DNA of 64,000 nt from the NCBI RefSeq assembly GCF_000365425.1, contig NZ_AQOV01000001.1, positions 682,001-746,000 of the forward strand, read 5' to 3'. Origin of the DNA: Methylomonas sp. MK1. Lineage in GTDB: Bacteria; Pseudomonadota; Gammaproteobacteria; Methylococcales; Methylomonadaceae. Shown here piece after piece: positions 1 to 8,740 of the stretch (position 1 is its first letter; each line of letters opens with the position of its first letter). Under the pieces are notes generated by a model. That model was not told where the DNA came from and did no database searches. It worked only from the letters and a program-made list of their open reading frames with translations. A program made the translations under genes and the position numbers.

Positions 1-1
1 G

Positions 2-199
2 GCGAGCTGGATTCGAACCACCTGGCTGCCGTACACGCACAGGATTCCCGAAAACCATAGAGAATCGTTTATCGAAGCGGTCTGTTCGAGTTACCTAGAT
101 CAAGTGCCGTTGTGTGCGGACGGCCAAGCCCATGTGGCGATGGTCTTGCTCGAGGTCGAAGCGGAGAAATCGGCAAAACTTAAGCCGACGTTTCCCTGA
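2..199 (+). CDS. SAM-dependent methyltransferase, C-terminal end (partial)
   Basis: An open frame enters from the left edge and stops at 197-199. The 65 visible residues (beginning ASWIRTTWLPYTHRIPE) resemble the C-terminal cap of class I SAM methyltransferases of the trans-aconitate methyltransferase (Tam-like) type, in which a WLPYT..IPE..R..F segment precedes the final strands ending in a short VxMVxLEVEA-like stretch. The catalytic Rossmann core lies outside the window, so substrate cannot be inferred. The assignment rests on general resemblance only. Confidence 0.5.
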   Translation, partial: ASWIRTTWLPYTHRIPENHRESFIEAVCSSYLDQVPLCADGQAHVAMVLLEVEAEKSAKLKPTFP

Positions 200-283
200 A
201 TAGCGAAGCATATTTGGAGGTGTGAGAGGACTTTGTTCGTGCGAATATGCTTCGGTATTCGCACGGTCTATTTACCTGGAGAA

Positions 284-1462
284 TTATTTGACAATAGTCA
301 AATTTGGTCGCCTCGCCGACTTGCCATCCGCAATGAGATCACGATCCTTTCGACCACCAAGTGCTGTAAGCATTAGTCCGAATGTCAGTTCATCTATTTC
401 TTGAGGTAAAACCATCAATTCACTAGCGACATCATTTTTAGAAACCCCTTCCGCTCGTAATGCTGCAAATACCTTCGATAAGACTTGCGAAGTTTCAAAA
501 GACGATCCATCCGGTTCTTTGTTACGCCCATATTGGGATAGTTGCACGCAAAGAGTTCTATAGGTCCAATCCGTCGTGAGACCAAGTGAGTGCAATCGGT
601 AGTTCAAGGCAGCAGCGGAAACCGTCCAATATTTCTTGTGAGCTATTAGGCTGGGTAGCGTAGCCGAACGTGGTGCGTTTGCCAAAATGCTCTTTCTAGG
701 CATAAGGAACGCTGAGGCAAACGCATTTGCATCCCTTTCCGCCTCTTGCCCCTGTGGCGCGCCGTGCCTATGCATAATCAAATGTCCCAGTTCATGCGCG
801 GCATCGAAACGGCAGCGTTCCGCTGTCTTGTTGGTGTTAAGAAACACGTACGGCTTACCGCCATACCACATCGAAAATGCATCAACTTCCCTGGCATCAA
901 TAGCCAACGAAAATACGCGTATACCATTTGACTCCAGCAATGAAATCATGTTCCTAATTGGCAATTCTCCTAGCCCCCAATAATGCCTGAGTGCATCGGA
1001 GTAGGCTTCTGGATCATGCTCTTCACCTGCTGCTGGATATAGATCGCCTTGATCCGACCTGGGAGCCGCTTGTGAAATTGAGCTCGCTCGTAATCCATTT
1101 CTGTCGAAATCAGGCATCTTGGTTTGAGGTAAGTCAAAGCGTTGTTCAATCCATTCGCTCAACAAGAGAGCAATGCTTCCAGCACCAAGCGCCATAGCTC
1201 GTTGAGATGATGTCATTTTTGTCAAAGCTCTAAAACTCGCAATATCCGGTTTTAGTTCATCCACATCCGAAGCACAGAAAAAGGCCACGGGAAAACCCAA
1301 GACGCGAGATATTCGATTTACGGTTTCAGGTTCGGGAATGGTAGCTCCACATTCATAAGCGGATACCGAACGTTCTGAAACTTCAATTCGCTCTGCGAGT
1401 GCGCGCTTTGTAATGCCACGGCGCTTTCTAGCCAAGGCAAAGCGAGTGGAATTAAACATCAT
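284..1462 (-). CDS. XRE-family HTH / ImmA-IrrE metallopeptidase fusion
   Basis: This 392-residue protein has an N-terminal Cro/C1 helix-turn-helix (about residues 5-60, with RGITKRALAERIEVSERSVSAYE). A central-to-C-terminal ImmA/IrrE zinc peptidase domain follows, with a clear HELGH motif at residues 223-227 and a downstream glutamate-rich helix (EAERDANAFASAFLMP) typical of the family. Members cleave or relieve a partner repressor, usually in stress responses, mobile elements or toxin-antitoxin-like pairs. Its first codons overlap the stop of the upstream unknown gene by four bases, so the two are co-translated. The partner protein is the natural candidate substrate or effector, but that is inference. 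Confidence 0.85.
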   Translation of the reverse strand: MMFNSTRFALARKRRGITKRALAERIEVSERSVSAYECGATIPEPETVNRISRVLGFPVAFFCASDVDELKPDIASFRALTKMTSSQRAMALGAGSIALLLSEWIEQRFDLPQTKMPDFDRNGLRASSISQAAPRSDQGDLYPAAGEEHDPEAYSDALRHYWGLGELPIRNMISLLESNGIRVFSLAIDAREVDAFSMWYGGKPYVFLNTNKTAERCRFDAAHELGHLIMHRHGAPQGQEAERDANAFASAFLMPRKSILANAPRSATLPSLIAHKKYWTVSAAALNYRLHSLGLTTDWTYRTLCVQLSQYGRNKEPDGSSFETSQVLSKVFAALRAEGVSKNDVASELMVLPQEIDELTFGLMLTALGGRKDRDLIADGKSARRPNLTIVK

Positions 1463-2142
1463 GAAGCCTTACGTCGGATTGGAACGTCAATTTCCGGAAC
1501 ATCAGGCATGTTGACATCAATAAAATCACCTTCGCGCGGAATGACAGGAAGGATTATGCGTTCCTTCCAAGCCTTTATTTTTCCATTTGAAATCAGAGAG
1601 GGCAATGATAATTCAGCCCGGACTTCTTCATCAGATAAATGTATCAGTAATACCCAAGTGCTTAAGCCCGCTTTTTCGATTACTGGAGGCAAAAACTCGG
1701 CAAATAAATCAAATTGATTGTTAGCACTAATAGCATCAATCGTATTGATACCTTTAGGACATTTGTTCGAAGGGCTAAGGTGAGCAAGGCCTGTGCATTC
1801 ATCGCCAGTTGTAACGGCAATCGCAAGATTACCAATTGAATTGATCGTTAATTCATAATTACCCTGATCAGACTTAAGCCAGCCATCAGGACGTAAATTA
1901 TCGCGCAATGCTGCAACTGTCTGCGCCCACATAGAATAACCAAAGAATATTCGAGGATGATTTGCAGTTAGCAGGGTTCTAGCCAAATATCCCTGCCTAA
2001 CTGCTTCTGATAAAGTGGTCACGGTCAGATCGAGCTGCGAAAGGCGGTTAGTTACATCGGAAAACTCGGTACGAATAGGTACTAGCACAATAAATATCCT
2101 TGAAGGAATCGTCGCAATTGACTTCCGGTTATTAGACCTCAT
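1459..2142 (-). CDS. Unknown 227-aa partner of the ImmA/IrrE protein
   Basis: I do not recognise this family. The protein is 227 residues long and soluble, with no signal peptide or membrane segment. It has hydrophobic strand-like segments (RIFIVLVPI, NLAIAVTT, TWVLLIHLSDEEV) and ends in a basic tail. It is first in a two-gene operon with the HTH/ImmA-IrrE gene, which it overlaps by four bases. Its start codon sits inside a perfect 14-bp palindrome, suggesting direct autoregulation by the HTH partner. It could be a toxin, an antitoxin-like inhibitor or a sensor. The sequence does not decide between these. Confidence 0.7.
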   Translation of the reverse strand: MRSNNRKSIATIPSRIFIVLVPIRTEFSDVTNRLSQLDLTVTTLSEAVRQGYLARTLLTANHPRIFFGYSMWAQTVAALRDNLRPDGWLKSDQGNYELTINSIGNLAIAVTTGDECTGLAHLSPSNKCPKGINTIDAISANNQFDLFAEFLPPVIEKAGLSTWVLLIHLSDEEVRAELSLPSLISNGKIKAWKERIILPVIPREGDFIDVNMPDVPEIDVPIRRKAS

Positions 2143-2149
2143 ATGAGGT
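2136..2149. promoter_or_regulatory. 14-bp perfect palindrome over the start codon of the 227-aa gene
   Basis: The sequence ACCTCATATGAGGT is fully self-complementary and contains the start codon of the minus-strand gene beginning at 2142. Palindromes overlapping the translation start are common operators of XRE-family regulators encoded in the same operon. Binding here would block transcription or translation of the pair. The link to the HTH protein is inferred from position. Confidence 0.5.
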
Positions 2150-2296
2150 TAAAAAACAAGAAGAGACATTCCATTCGTTGTTTCTAAATTGGCTATAACC
2201 GATTAACACCACTTTTTAATTCATCCAGCCTAATAGCTCAGGGTTCGCGATAGCGTTCCCTGACAATTTGACTGGCGGCGAAAAATTTCAAAGCGT

Positions 2297-2788
2297 TCAA
2301 TATGGCGTACCGTCCTTGTGGGCGAAGCGGAAGCTATTATCGACAAACGCAGCCAGCAAGTCGTCGTCCGGGTAGACGACTTGGTCACCCGCGCTGCGGT
2401 CGCCGATTTCCAGATAGACGACGTCGCTCGCCGTTTCGTTGACCAGCCGGTGGGCGTCGCCGCTGCCGGCTTTAAAACCGGCGCACATGCCGGGCGACAA
2501 GGGCGTGGGGCCGGCGTCGGTGTACAGGGTTGGGCAGCCTTGCAAGATGTAGATGAACTCGTCCTGTTTGGCATGAGCATGGCGCAACGCGGAAATCGCG
2601 CCGGGTTCCAACTTGGTCAGATTGACACCGAAGTTTTGCAGGCCGAACAAATCGCCTAACGCCCGCTTTTCCCGACCTTCCAACCGGGCGCCATGCACGT
2701 CCAAAATGGCTTGCGGATACAAAGATTTTCTCGCCCGTGGCGGCACTTGCTCCGCTACGATGGCAATTGGGAACGTTGACTCAGTCAT
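2297..2788 (-). CDS. Cupin-domain protein
   Basis: The protein has 163 residues if it starts at the ATG giving MTESTFPIAIVAEQ. Longer in-frame starts give a basic, low-quality N-terminus. The core shows a classic cupin pattern: G-x5-H-x-H-x4-E (ALRHAHAKQDEFIYILQG) at about residues 69-86, then a second motif PLSPGMCAGFKAGSGDAHRLVN. It ends in HKDGTPY, a tail seen in single-domain cupins of proteobacteria. The histidines would bind one metal ion. Substrate is unknown. It lies 35 bp downstream of the DinB gene and is probably in the same minus-strand operon. Confidence 0.8.
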   Translation of the reverse strand: MTESTFPIAIVAEQVPPRARKSLYPQAILDVHGARLEGREKRALGDLFGLQNFGVNLTKLEPGAISALRHAHAKQDEFIYILQGCPTLYTDAGPTPLSPGMCAGFKAGSGDAHRLVNETASDVVYLEIGDRSAGDQVVYPDDDLLAAFVDNSFRFAHKDGTPY

Positions 2789-2823
2789 TCGGAACCATCC
2801 TAAAAGGGTTAAAAAATGCAAGC

Positions 2824-3324
2824 TTAGTCGACAAACGGCGCACAGATATAATCGATGGCGCCGTAGTCGCAACCGCACTGGCTTAGCAACGCGGTGATTT
2901 GGCCGCGGTGGTGGGTTTTGTGGATCAACAAGGTGGTCAGCATGGTAGCTACAGCCAGATTTCTATCCTGCCCGGTGGACAGGCTGCAGAAGGCGATGCG
3001 CCGTTGCAAATCGTCGGCTTGCAAGCCTTCGATCCAATCCAGCAAGGCTTGGTCGCAATCGGCTTGCGCCGCCCGCAATTCGCCGAAATCGGCGTAAAGT
3101 TCCAAGTCCAAGCGTTGGTATGGCGCCGTTTGATCTTGCAGCCGCGCCAGCCAGACGCGATCGCCCAGCAGCAAATGGTTCCAGGTGCCGTGGATGGAAT
3201 GGAAAAATACGCCGCGCTCCCGTTTGCGTTCGTCGTCCGTCAAACTGGCGCAGGCGACGTACAAACGCTGGTTGACCCACTGGCTGTAACGCGCCTGCAA
3301 CTGCAAATTTTCCAATAAATTCAT
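2824..3324 (-). CDS. DinB-family four-helix metalloprotein
   Basis: The 166-residue protein starting MNLLENLQLQARYSQWVN has the DinB/YfiT helical bundle pattern. A first metal-binding histidine lies in FFHSIHGTWNHLLLGDRVWL, and the second and third lie in LLIHKTHHRGQITALL. Family members bind a divalent metal through three histidines. Several are thiol-dependent transferases, but most have no assigned function. The chosen start makes the usual 4-bp ATGA overlap with the stop of the upstream aminotransferase gene (3321-3324), so the two are translationally coupled. Confidence 0.85.
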   Translation of the reverse strand: MNLLENLQLQARYSQWVNQRLYVACASLTDDERKRERGVFFHSIHGTWNHLLLGDRVWLARLQDQTAPYQRLDLELYADFGELRAAQADCDQALLDWIEGLQADDLQRRIAFCSLSTGQDRNLAVATMLTTLLIHKTHHRGQITALLSQCGCDYGAIDYICAPFVD

Positions 3325-4205
3325 CTCTCGCCTCCGCACTCTTGGTCTATGGTCCGCCGAAAGGCCTGTTGCAAGCGTTGGAACACCGGTCCTGGGCAAC
3401 TAGGCAATGCACGGCAATCGATACTGGCCACCGCTATCAGTTCGGCGCCGGTGCCGGTGCCGGTCAACAAACATTCGTCGGCGGCGTACAAATCATACAC
3501 GCCCAACGGCTGTTCGCTAGTGTCGATGCCTTCGGCTTGCGCCAATTCCAGCACTAAATCGCGGGTGATACCTTCCAGTGCGCCTTCGCTGCAAGGCGGC
3601 GTCAGCAAGCGGCCATTGCGGACGATGAACACATTGTCGGCGGTGCCTTCGGCCACCCGACCTTGGCCGTTGAGCAGTATCGCCTCGTCGGCACCGGCAT
3701 GGTTGGCTTCGATTTTGGCGAGAATGTGGTTCAAATAATTCAGGCTTTTGATGCGCGGATCCAGGCCGTCGGCCGGCAAGCGGCGCACCGACGATACGAT
3801 CAGCCGCGCCCCGGCCTGTTGTTGGCCGATGGCTATCATCGTCAATTGGTCGGCGATGGCGATGACATTGGGCTGCGAATAGATTTTGGGATTCAAGCCC
3901 AATGGCCCGGCGCCGCGCGTCACCGTCAGCCGGATATAGCCGTCGTCGTCTGCAAACGCTTCGATCAGCCGTTCGATGACAGCCTCCAATTCCTCGGTGG
4001 AGTATGATATTTCCAGCGCAATCGCCCGCGCCGACAGCGCCAGGCGTTGCAAATGCCGTTGCAGACGAAAAGCCCGGCGCCGGTAAAAACGTATGCCTTC
4101 GAACACGCCGTCGCCGTAAAGTAGTCCGTGGTCGTTGACCGGGATACACGCTTGATTGGTTGGCAGCAATTGGCCGTTCAGCCAAGTTAGCGAATGGGTA
4201 CTCAT
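3321..4205 (-). CDS. Class IV PLP-dependent aminotransferase (branched-chain / D-amino acid type)
   Basis: The 294-residue protein carries fold-type IV aminotransferase signatures: DHGLLYGDGVFEGIR near residues 25-39, the PLP lysine in RIKSLNYLNHILAKIEA (Lys153), and EGTADNVFIVRNG then EGITRDLVLELA in the C-terminal half. These match IlvE, D-alanine transaminase and aminodeoxychorismate lyase relatives. IKSLN-type lysine motifs occur in both BCAT and DAAT groups, so the substrate stays open. The gene is followed by dinB with a 4-bp overlap. It is preceded after 15 bp by an EamA exporter, so amino-acid transamination and export may be coupled. Confidence 0.85.
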   Translation of the reverse strand: MSTHSLTWLNGQLLPTNQACIPVNDHGLLYGDGVFEGIRFYRRRAFRLQRHLQRLALSARAIALEISYSTEELEAVIERLIEAFADDDGYIRLTVTRGAGPLGLNPKIYSQPNVIAIADQLTMIAIGQQQAGARLIVSSVRRLPADGLDPRIKSLNYLNHILAKIEANHAGADEAILLNGQGRVAEGTADNVFIVRNGRLLTPPCSEGALEGITRDLVLELAQAEGIDTSEQPLGVYDLYAADECLLTGTGTGAELIAVASIDCRALPSCPGPVFQRLQQAFRRTIDQECGGER

Positions 4206-4220
4206 AAAATGCTCCTGATG

Positions 4221-5159
4221 TTAACGTTGGCATGAAGATTTTCTGCCGGCCAAGACGCAGGCGACGACTACAGAGGCGGTTGCCAATTGTTCAATCTCGA
4301 CACTTTCACCGATCAACCCCGAACCGGCTGCCATGCTGAGAAACGGCTGCAGCAATTGCAGTTGGCCGATCTGCGCGGTGCCGCCCAGCGCTAAACCGCG
4401 ATACCAGGCAAAAAATGCCAGATACATGCTGACCACACTGACGTAGGCGAAGCCCAACAGACTAGGCCAGCCGACCAGCTCGATGCGCGACGGCGCGGCT
4501 TCCACCACCCACGGCAATAACAGCGGCGCAGTCATCAACAGCGCCCAACTGATGGTTTGCCAAGCGCCTAGCTGTTTCGCCAGCCTCGCGCCTTCGGCAT
4601 AACCGTAGGCGACGCAGGCAATGGCCGCCAGTAAATACAGATCCGCTTGCTGCAGCCCTGCCGAACCGGAAAGATAGACGAAGACCAGGATGGCCATACT
4701 ACCCAATGCCGTTGCCAGCCAGAATCGCCATGCCGGCCGCTCGCCCGATAACAGCACGCCGAAACCGGCGGTCAACAACGGCGTCAAGCCGACCACCACG
4801 GCACCATGCACCGCCGAAACTTGTTGCAAGGCCAATGCCGACAGTAGCGGAAAGCCAATCACCACACCGCCGGCGGTTGCGGCCAACCTCAGCCATTGAC
4901 TGCCTTTTGGCAAACGGCCGCCTCGCCACCACAACGCGAATGCCGCCAGCAGGGAAGCGGCGACCGCTCGGCCCAAGCCGACAAATACCGGATCGAGTTC
5001 CGCCACCGCAAGCCGGGTAGCCGGCAAGGTCAGGCTAAAACCGAGGATGCCGGCGCAGCCGAACCAATAACCGCGCGTCAGCTCGGAAGGTTGGGGAAGC
5101 GTCGTAGGGTTACGGCCGCCAACGGAAAACTTGGCGCGGTTCAACAAGCGGAATTTCAT
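4221..5159 (-). CDS. EamA/DMT-family inner-membrane transporter
   Basis: The 312-residue hydrophobic protein has about ten predicted membrane spans in two EamA repeats. The first includes LPATRLAVAELDPVFVGLGRA, and the second includes the internal SVVSMYLAFFAWYRGLALGGTAQIGQLQLLQPFLS segment that is typical of the drug/metabolite exporter family. Such proteins usually export amino acids or related metabolites. It is divergent from a MocR-type regulator at 5307, a common arrangement in which the regulator controls the exporter. A shorter start closer to the first membrane span is possible. Confidence 0.85.
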   Translation of the reverse strand: MKFRLLNRAKFSVGGRNPTTLPQPSELTRGYWFGCAGILGFSLTLPATRLAVAELDPVFVGLGRAVAASLLAAFALWWRGGRLPKGSQWLRLAATAGGVVIGFPLLSALALQQVSAVHGAVVVGLTPLLTAGFGVLLSGERPAWRFWLATALGSMAILVFVYLSGSAGLQQADLYLLAAIACVAYGYAEGARLAKQLGAWQTISWALLMTAPLLLPWVVEAAPSRIELVGWPSLLGFAYVSVVSMYLAFFAWYRGLALGGTAQIGQLQLLQPFLSMAAGSGLIGESVEIEQLATASVVVACVLAGRKSSCQR

Positions 5160-5207
5160 AGTCTTGCCCTGTTTGATTGGAGGGGCTACTTTAGACTATG
5201 ATCAGAC

Positions 5208-5277
5208 TATCGATACAGATGCAAATTCTGTAAATTACATCGATACAATTTTGACTGATGATAAATTGTATCGATAC
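5208..5277. promoter_or_regulatory. Triple ATCGATAC repeat in the divergent eamA-mocR promoter
   Basis: Three copies of an ATCGATAC core lie between the divergent genes: TATCGATACA at 5208-5217, ATCGATACAA at 5239-5248, and TTGTATCGATAC at 5266-5277. The first two are direct repeats about 30 bp apart and the third reads as an inverted copy. MocR/PdxR regulators are known to bind a set of direct and inverted repeats in their own promoters, so this is a likely operator array. Confidence 0.6.
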
Positions 5278-5306
5278 CTAAACGCCGAAACTGTATTGCA
5301 ACTGCC

Positions 5307-6719
5307 ATGAATCTTCGTTACGAAAACCTCGCCGAACATTTGCTCAACGCCATCGCGCAGAATCTGTACCGACCAGGGGCACGCCTGCCCAGCGTTCGTC
5401 AGCTCAGTCAGCAACATCAGGTCAGCACCGCAACGGCGGTCAGCGCATTGCGGCTTTTGGAGGACCAGGGCCATCTCGAAGCCCGCCAGCGCTCGGGTTA
5501 TTACGTCAGGCCGCGTCCGCGCTGTTCGCTGCAGGAACCGGCGATTTCGGCGCCGCCCCGCGAACCGTCATTGGTGACGGGTCAGGAATTGGTATTGCGG
5601 TTGGTCAAAGCCGCCAACAACCCGAACATCGTGCAATTGGGCGCGGCGGTGCCGGCGGCGTCGTTTTTGCCGACGCAAAAAATGGCTCAGCTGTCGGCCA
5701 GCGTCGCCCGCCGTTACAGCCAACGCATTGCCAATTACGAGTTTCCGCCGGGCGCGCCGGAATTGCGCCGGCAAATCGCCCGGCGCATGTCGGAACAGGG
5801 CTGCCCGGTCGATCCCAACGACATCCTGATCACCAACGGCTGCCAGGAAGCGATGACGCTGGCCTTGAGAGCGGTTACTAAGCCGGGCGACGTCGTCGCC
5901 GTCGAATCACCGACCTTTTACGGGCTGCTGCAAGTTATCGAATCGTTGTCGCTACGCGCAATCGAAATTCCGACCCATCCGCGCGACGGCATCGCGCTGG
6001 ACGCGCTGCAACTGGCCTGCGAGCAATGGCCGATCAAGGCATGCATCGCGGTGCCCAACTACAGTAATCCGCTCGGCTATTGCATGAGCGACGAACGCAA
6101 ACGCGCGCTGCTGGAGTTGGTCAACCGCTACCGGATCGCGCTGATCGAGGACGACATCTATGGCGACCTGGGTTTCGGCCCGCAACGGCCGTCGATGGCG
6201 AAAAACTGGGACAGCGAGGGACGTGTGTTGTATTGCTCGTCGTTTTCCAAATCCCTGTGTCCCGGTTTACGGGTGGGTTGGCTGGTGGCCGGGCCGTACC
6301 TGGAACAAACCGAATATCTGAAATACGTCGGCAATCTGGCAACGCCGACTCACGCGCAATTGACAGTCGCGGAAATGCTGGCCAAGGGCGGCTACGAACG
6401 GCATCTGCGCCAGGCGCGCAACCAATACCGGCAAGCGGTGGAGAGAATGACGGCGGCCATCGGCGTTTATTTTCCGTCAGGCACCCGCGTTACTCAGCCG
6501 GAGGGCGGCTTCGTGATCTGGGTGGAGCTGCCGGAAACTGTCGATGCGACGGCGCTGAGCCGGCGCGCGTTGCAGCAAGGCATCAGCATCGCGCCCGGCC
6601 CGATGTTCTCGGCGACGCAAAAATACCGCAATTTCATCCGTCTCAACTGTGCTGTCGATTGGGACGAGCGGGTCAATCAAGCGTTGGTCAGGTTGGGGCA
6701 GATGGTCGGCGAGGAATAG
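5307..6719 (+). CDS. MocR/PdxR-family transcriptional regulator (GntR HTH + aminotransferase fold)
   Basis: In this 470-residue protein, residues 1-70 form a GntR-type winged helix (RPGARLPSVRQLSQQHQVSTATAVSALRLLEDQGHLEARQRSGYYV). The remainder is a fold-type I aminotransferase domain with the PLP-lysine segment CSSFSKSLCPGLRVGWL and the upstream NGCQEAMTLAL and PNYSNPLG motifs. MocR proteins use PLP or an aldimine as effector to regulate vitamin B6 or amino-acid genes. The divergent EamA exporter and aminotransferase operon is the likely target, given the repeats between them. Confidence 0.9.
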   Translation: MNLRYENLAEHLLNAIAQNLYRPGARLPSVRQLSQQHQVSTATAVSALRLLEDQGHLEARQRSGYYVRPRPRCSLQEPAISAPPREPSLVTGQELVLRLVKAANNPNIVQLGAAVPAASFLPTQKMAQLSASVARRYSQRIANYEFPPGAPELRRQIARRMSEQGCPVDPNDILITNGCQEAMTLALRAVTKPGDVVAVESPTFYGLLQVIESLSLRAIEIPTHPRDGIALDALQLACEQWPIKACIAVPNYSNPLGYCMSDERKRALLELVNRYRIALIEDDIYGDLGFGPQRPSMAKNWDSEGRVLYCSSFSKSLCPGLRVGWLVAGPYLEQTEYLKYVGNLATPTHAQLTVAEMLAKGGYERHLRQARNQYRQAVERMTAAIGVYFPSGTRVTQPEGGFVIWVELPETVDATALSRRALQQGISIAPGPMFSATQKYRNFIRLNCAVDWDERVNQALVRLGQMVGEE

Positions 6720-7128
6720 TCCGGATTGTAATTCCCAAATGCCCTGAGTCATCCAAAATCAAGCCTTCGAGTCAATACAGCTCAGCTAGCCAACGAGCGG
6801 TTTTATCAAATTAAAGTAACACCTCACTGTCGATTTTGGTCAAGACCCAGAAGCCATTCAAAGCTTTGTGTCGCTATTGACTATATAGCGCCATTTAATT
6901 TGTCACTAAACTAAAAGTCGCGCCATAAAAATGCTCTTGGTGGTACACATAATCCTCAGCCACCATCAGCACACCCAAGTCACATTCCTTCCGATCATAA
7001 GATCAAGTAAAAAAGCAAGGCCAAACTCAGAGGATCGGCGAAAAACAACTTAAAGAGAGGTTTTTCGAACATATAGAATTTTTGGCAACGTCGTAAACTC
7101 GCTTCAAAACCATAACGGTGAGCTCGCG
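6720..7128. other. 409-bp intergenic stretch before the transfer module
   Basis: No convincing ORF, RNA or insertion-sequence remnant was found. The stretch separates chromosome-like genes from the first conjugation-associated gene, so it is a place where an element boundary or attachment site could lie, but no direct repeat partner was recognised within the window. Confidence 0.4.
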
Positions 7129-7785
7129 ATGTTAATTATTCACATAAAAAAACACGGGGTTAAGCACCCTGGCGTTTCAATCCAAAACCCTATTAAGCAT
7201 CTTTGGATTGGATTGTTCAGTGGCCTTTACCTCATCAGCCAACCCATGGAATCAATGGCTGCCGATCCCATTCAAGCCAATGGCTACAGCCTACACTCCC
7301 CAGCATCTAAAGCTAAATTACAAAACACGCAGTGGGGACAAATTGCCCGTAGACATCGCATTGATCCCTATATTCTGTATGCCGTTGCGCTGACGGAGTC
7401 GCGAAAAAACGGTGAACAGAATTGTGTCGTGCCCTGGCCCTGGGCCATCAATAACGCTGGCAACTCCTTTATTCCTAGCAGTCAGCAGGAGGCCAAAGCT
7501 TTGCTCAATCAAATGCTGGATCAAGGCAAACGCAATATCGACGTCGGCATCATGCAAGTGAATCTGCGATGGCATGGCCACCGCGTTGCGAAACCCGAAC
7601 AACTCTTGATCCCGAGCACCAATCTCGAAATTGGCGCTAGCGTACTCTCAGAGGCCATCCAATCGGTGCCAAACAATCTCGCTCATGGTATTGGGCGATA
7701 TTACAGCTGGAAAAATGAGTCGGCAGCCATCCAGTACGGGCAAAAAGTGATTGCCTTGGCCGATCAAATCCGCGAAATTCTTTAG
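7129..7785 (+). CDS. Conjugation-associated lytic transglycosylase (SLT domain)
   Basis: The 218-residue protein has a basic N-terminus and a hydrophobic segment (HLWIGLFSGLYLISQP) ending near AADP, consistent with export. The SLT core follows, with a catalytic-glutamate segment YAVALTESRKN, then PWPWAINNAG, DVGIMQVNLRWHG, NLEIGASVL and GIGRYYSW. This motif series is that of peptidoglycan lytic transglycosylases in conjugative elements, which open the wall for the mating channel. It is immediately upstream of the flhD/flhC-like activator pair, as in SXT/IncC-type elements, and probably belongs to that regulon. Confidence 0.85.
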   Translation: MLIIHIKKHGVKHPGVSIQNPIKHLWIGLFSGLYLISQPMESMAADPIQANGYSLHSPASKAKLQNTQWGQIARRHRIDPYILYAVALTESRKNGEQNCVVPWPWAINNAGNSFIPSSQQEAKALLNQMLDQGKRNIDVGIMQVNLRWHGHRVAKPEQLLIPSTNLEIGASVLSEAIQSVPNNLAHGIGRYYSWKNESAAIQYGQKVIALADQIREIL

Positions 7786-7803
7786 CCAATAAAGGATTCC
7801 ACC

Positions 7804-8115
7804 ATGGATGAGAATCTCTACAAACTGAATCTCGACTACCTCATCGTCGCTCAATCCTTAATTTTTTCCGAAAGCGAACAGAAAGCTATGTTCTGCCTGG
7901 GCTTAACGGCAGACGCGGTTTCATTGCTCAGAAAGATGCCGCTCGAACAACTGAAGAGCCTGGCACGAAGCGATTGCCTGACCTTTGTTCCCCGTTTCAA
8001 CTCCCATAAATGGAGCGAATTCCTAAAAACCCCAAAAGCCGAAGTCCCGGATGTACTCGACGCACGAGCGATCGACTTACTGATGCTTTTGTCCGCCCAC
8101 CCTCCAGAGTCATGA
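7804..8115 (+). CDS. FlhD-like subunit of a conjugation master activator (SetD/AcaD type)
   Basis: The 103-residue protein (LNLDYLIVAQSLIFSESEQKAMFCLGLTADAVSLLRKMPLEQLKSLA) matches FlhD in length and helical pattern. In SXT/R391 and IncC elements, FlhD/FlhC homologues (SetD/SetC, AcaD/AcaC) form a complex that turns on all transfer operons. The next gene encodes an FlhC-like protein and overlaps this stop by four bases. With tra genes on both sides and no flagellar genes in view, a role in transfer activation is much more likely than flagellar control. Confidence 0.75.
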   Translation: MDENLYKLNLDYLIVAQSLIFSESEQKAMFCLGLTADAVSLLRKMPLEQLKSLARSDCLTFVPRFNSHKWSEFLKTPKAEVPDVLDARAIDLLMLLSAHPPES

Positions 8116-8663
8116 GCAGTCATTGCGCCTTTGCTACTCGGCTCAATGATCAGTATTGGGCCTATCAATTACTGAGACGAAAGTTGCGTACAAAATTGGC
8201 CTGCCGGGCCATCAAAACCTTGCGCCCCAAAGACTTGTGTAACCTTTATTTTTCGCTGCACCGAGAAAGTCCAGTATCTGGGCTAGTTCCCAGCATTACG
8301 TCGATGCCGCAAGCGCGCGAGTCGTTTCTGTACATGGCCCTATTTGCTTCAATCTATCGAAGCGCTTGTCCGGGTGATATCAGATCGGAAATAGATCTGA
8401 ACGCTATGATTTTTGCCTGGGATACTTTTTGCACAATCTATCCCAACCATATTCTAGAACGCCGACCGTTTGGCCGCATACGACCTGCAAATTTCGATGA
8501 AGCCTGGATTATCACCGAAGCAATGAAAGACGGACTCGCTGAACTACCTTACTGTACAAGCTGCCATTTGCCCTATTTGGTTATTCATGGCTGCAAATAC
8601 CAGCAGGTCTGCCAAATGTGCGTGCTAAACCAGATGCGTAAATCCAAATACCTCATTGGCTAA
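8112..8663 (+). CDS. FlhC-like subunit of a conjugation master activator (SetC/AcaC type)
   Basis: The 183-residue protein starts at the ATG in the ATGA overlap with the FlhD-like gene. FlhC features include an extended helical N-terminal half and a C-terminal zinc site built from CTSC and CQMC pairs (YCTSCHLPYLVIHGCKYQQVCQMC region). Established knowledge: SetC/AcaC act with SetD/AcaD as activators of conjugative transfer in SXT/R391 and IncC elements. A longer upstream start exists in frame but lies entirely inside the flhD-like gene and lacks FlhC similarity. Confidence 0.75.
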   Translation: MSSHCAFATRLNDQYWAYQLLRRKLRTKLACRAIKTLRPKDLCNLYFSLHRESPVSGLVPSITSMPQARESFLYMALFASIYRSACPGDIRSEIDLNAMIFAWDTFCTIYPNHILERRPFGRIRPANFDEAWIITEAMKDGLAELPYCTSCHLPYLVIHGCKYQQVCQMCVLNQMRKSKYLIG

Positions 8664-8740
8664 TTGATTCTTTCCAAGAATATTGGGATAGTAGCCACTA
8701 GAATTCAGGATCTGCCGAATATTCGAAGTGGAGTCCACCA

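Noticed and set aside
1..22. GGATTCGAACC resembles the T-arm of a tRNA read in reverse
   Set aside because: The rest of a tRNA cloverleaf cannot be formed and the bases fit a methyltransferase reading frame that continues to 199.
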